Below, in pieces: positions 29,400-30,000 of a DNA stretch of 30,000 bases. Source of the stretch: Owenia fusiformis (Eukaryota; Annelida; Polychaeta; Sabellida; Oweniidae). Position 1 is the stretch's first letter; the number at the start of each line of letters is the position of its first letter. The stretch is from the NCBI GenBank assembly GCA_903813345.2, contig CAIIXF020000006.1, positions 40,808,848 through 40,838,847 of the forward strand, in the 5' to 3' direction. The notes under the pieces were generated by a model that did not search any database, was not told where the DNA came from, and worked only from the letters and a program-made list of their open reading frames with translations. The translations under genes and the position numbers were made by a program.

Positions 29400-30000
29400 G
29401 ATGAAATTGACACATATGAACACTTTTTCTAAAATGCAAGAAAGTCAAAACTTTGTGGAAAGAAATAGAAACAAGATTGCTTGTTTAGTTTGATACATGT
29501 ATTGATTAACTGCAAAACAGGTGGAGGTGGTGAGAGGGTACTGCATTTTTAGCAATCTGGAGACCACAGACTTTCCACTCTGATCACATGGATAACAACA
29601 ATATCCATCTTGTAGAAGCAATCTTAAATGCAGTTGTGGGATTGACACTGAGGGAAATAAGTGCCGTTACAGATGATTTGAATATCAAATAGAATGTAAA
29701 TGGATAATCAGGAATGATGTGAATTATGTTTGAACTTATTGTGTTACCGTCTTCAAATATTCAAAAATGTATTTTACCAGCTAACTTTTCATCAAAATTC
29801 ATTTTATTATGGTGTCGGTATGCTTAAAAAGCCAATTCCGGATATAAGCAACATAAGGCGGGAGATGTGCCATATCTTGAAATCTATTTCTATTTATACA
29901 GCTTTTCAGAACTTATAGATAATTGGCTGAACATCAAATGTACTAAATATCATACAAATTGGGTGTCAGTAATCATGCCTATAAAATTTTGTCCATTACT
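29400..30000. other. No recognisable feature downstream of GCAT
   Basis: This is AT-rich intergenic sequence. Short open frames have no family resemblance. Confidence 0.5.

Overview
The window looks like a piece of an invertebrate animal genome, probably a lophotrochozoan and plausibly a bivalve mollusc. The reasons are a split gene with consensus GT-AG introns, an AT-rich background, and a repeat fauna of Ngaro/DIRS-like retroelements, Helitron-like elements with short terminal inverted repeats, foldback elements and MITEs. The species call is inference; the animal call is firm.

One host gene is clear. The C-terminal part of mitochondrial glycine C-acetyltransferase (GCAT, 2-amino-3-ketobutyrate CoA ligase) runs left to right in six exons: 421-550, 776-862, 5428-5620, 6066-6167, 27982-28060 and 29141-29310. 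The stop codon is at 29308-29310 and AATAAA at 29363. Splice phases agree at every junction. The pyridoxal-phosphate lysine lies in the LGKALGGASGGY motif at 5489-5491. The N-terminal exons lie left of the window.

Almost everything else is repeat DNA inside GCAT introns. Intron 863-5427 carries two tandem Helitron-like units (881-4750) and an imperfect inverted repeat (about 4983-5275). The roughly 21.8-kb intron 6168-27981 carries, in order: nested TA-flanked elements with a decayed Tc1-like transposase trace (6351-8171), several MITEs, a broken gag-like gene on the minus strand (10803-12569) split by a MITE with a 10-bp target duplication (11271-12062), a very young Ngaro/PAT-type tyrosine-recombinase retrotransposon on the minus strand (12774-18184), a tRNA-like sequence (18362-18433), an unrecognised coding-like repeat (18439-18735) whose inverted relative opens the window, a 3-kb foldback element with arms built of ~167-bp tandem units (19821-22820), and two further MITEs (23641-24054, 25498-26324).

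The Ngaro-like element is the main mobile system. In its own orientation it reads A1 (268 bp), gag with a CCHC knuckle, RT-RNase H, tyrosine recombinase, B1 (85 bp), A2, an 833-bp non-coding interval full of short odd-length palindromes, and B2. A1/A2 and B1/B2 look identical, so the insertion is recent, yet one in-frame TAA divides the RNase H domain.

The most unusual host-gene structure is at 27616-28060. The 3' splice site plus the first 51 nt of a GCAT exon have been tandemly amplified into six copies of about 69 bp, so the gene carries a minisatellite of its own splice acceptor.
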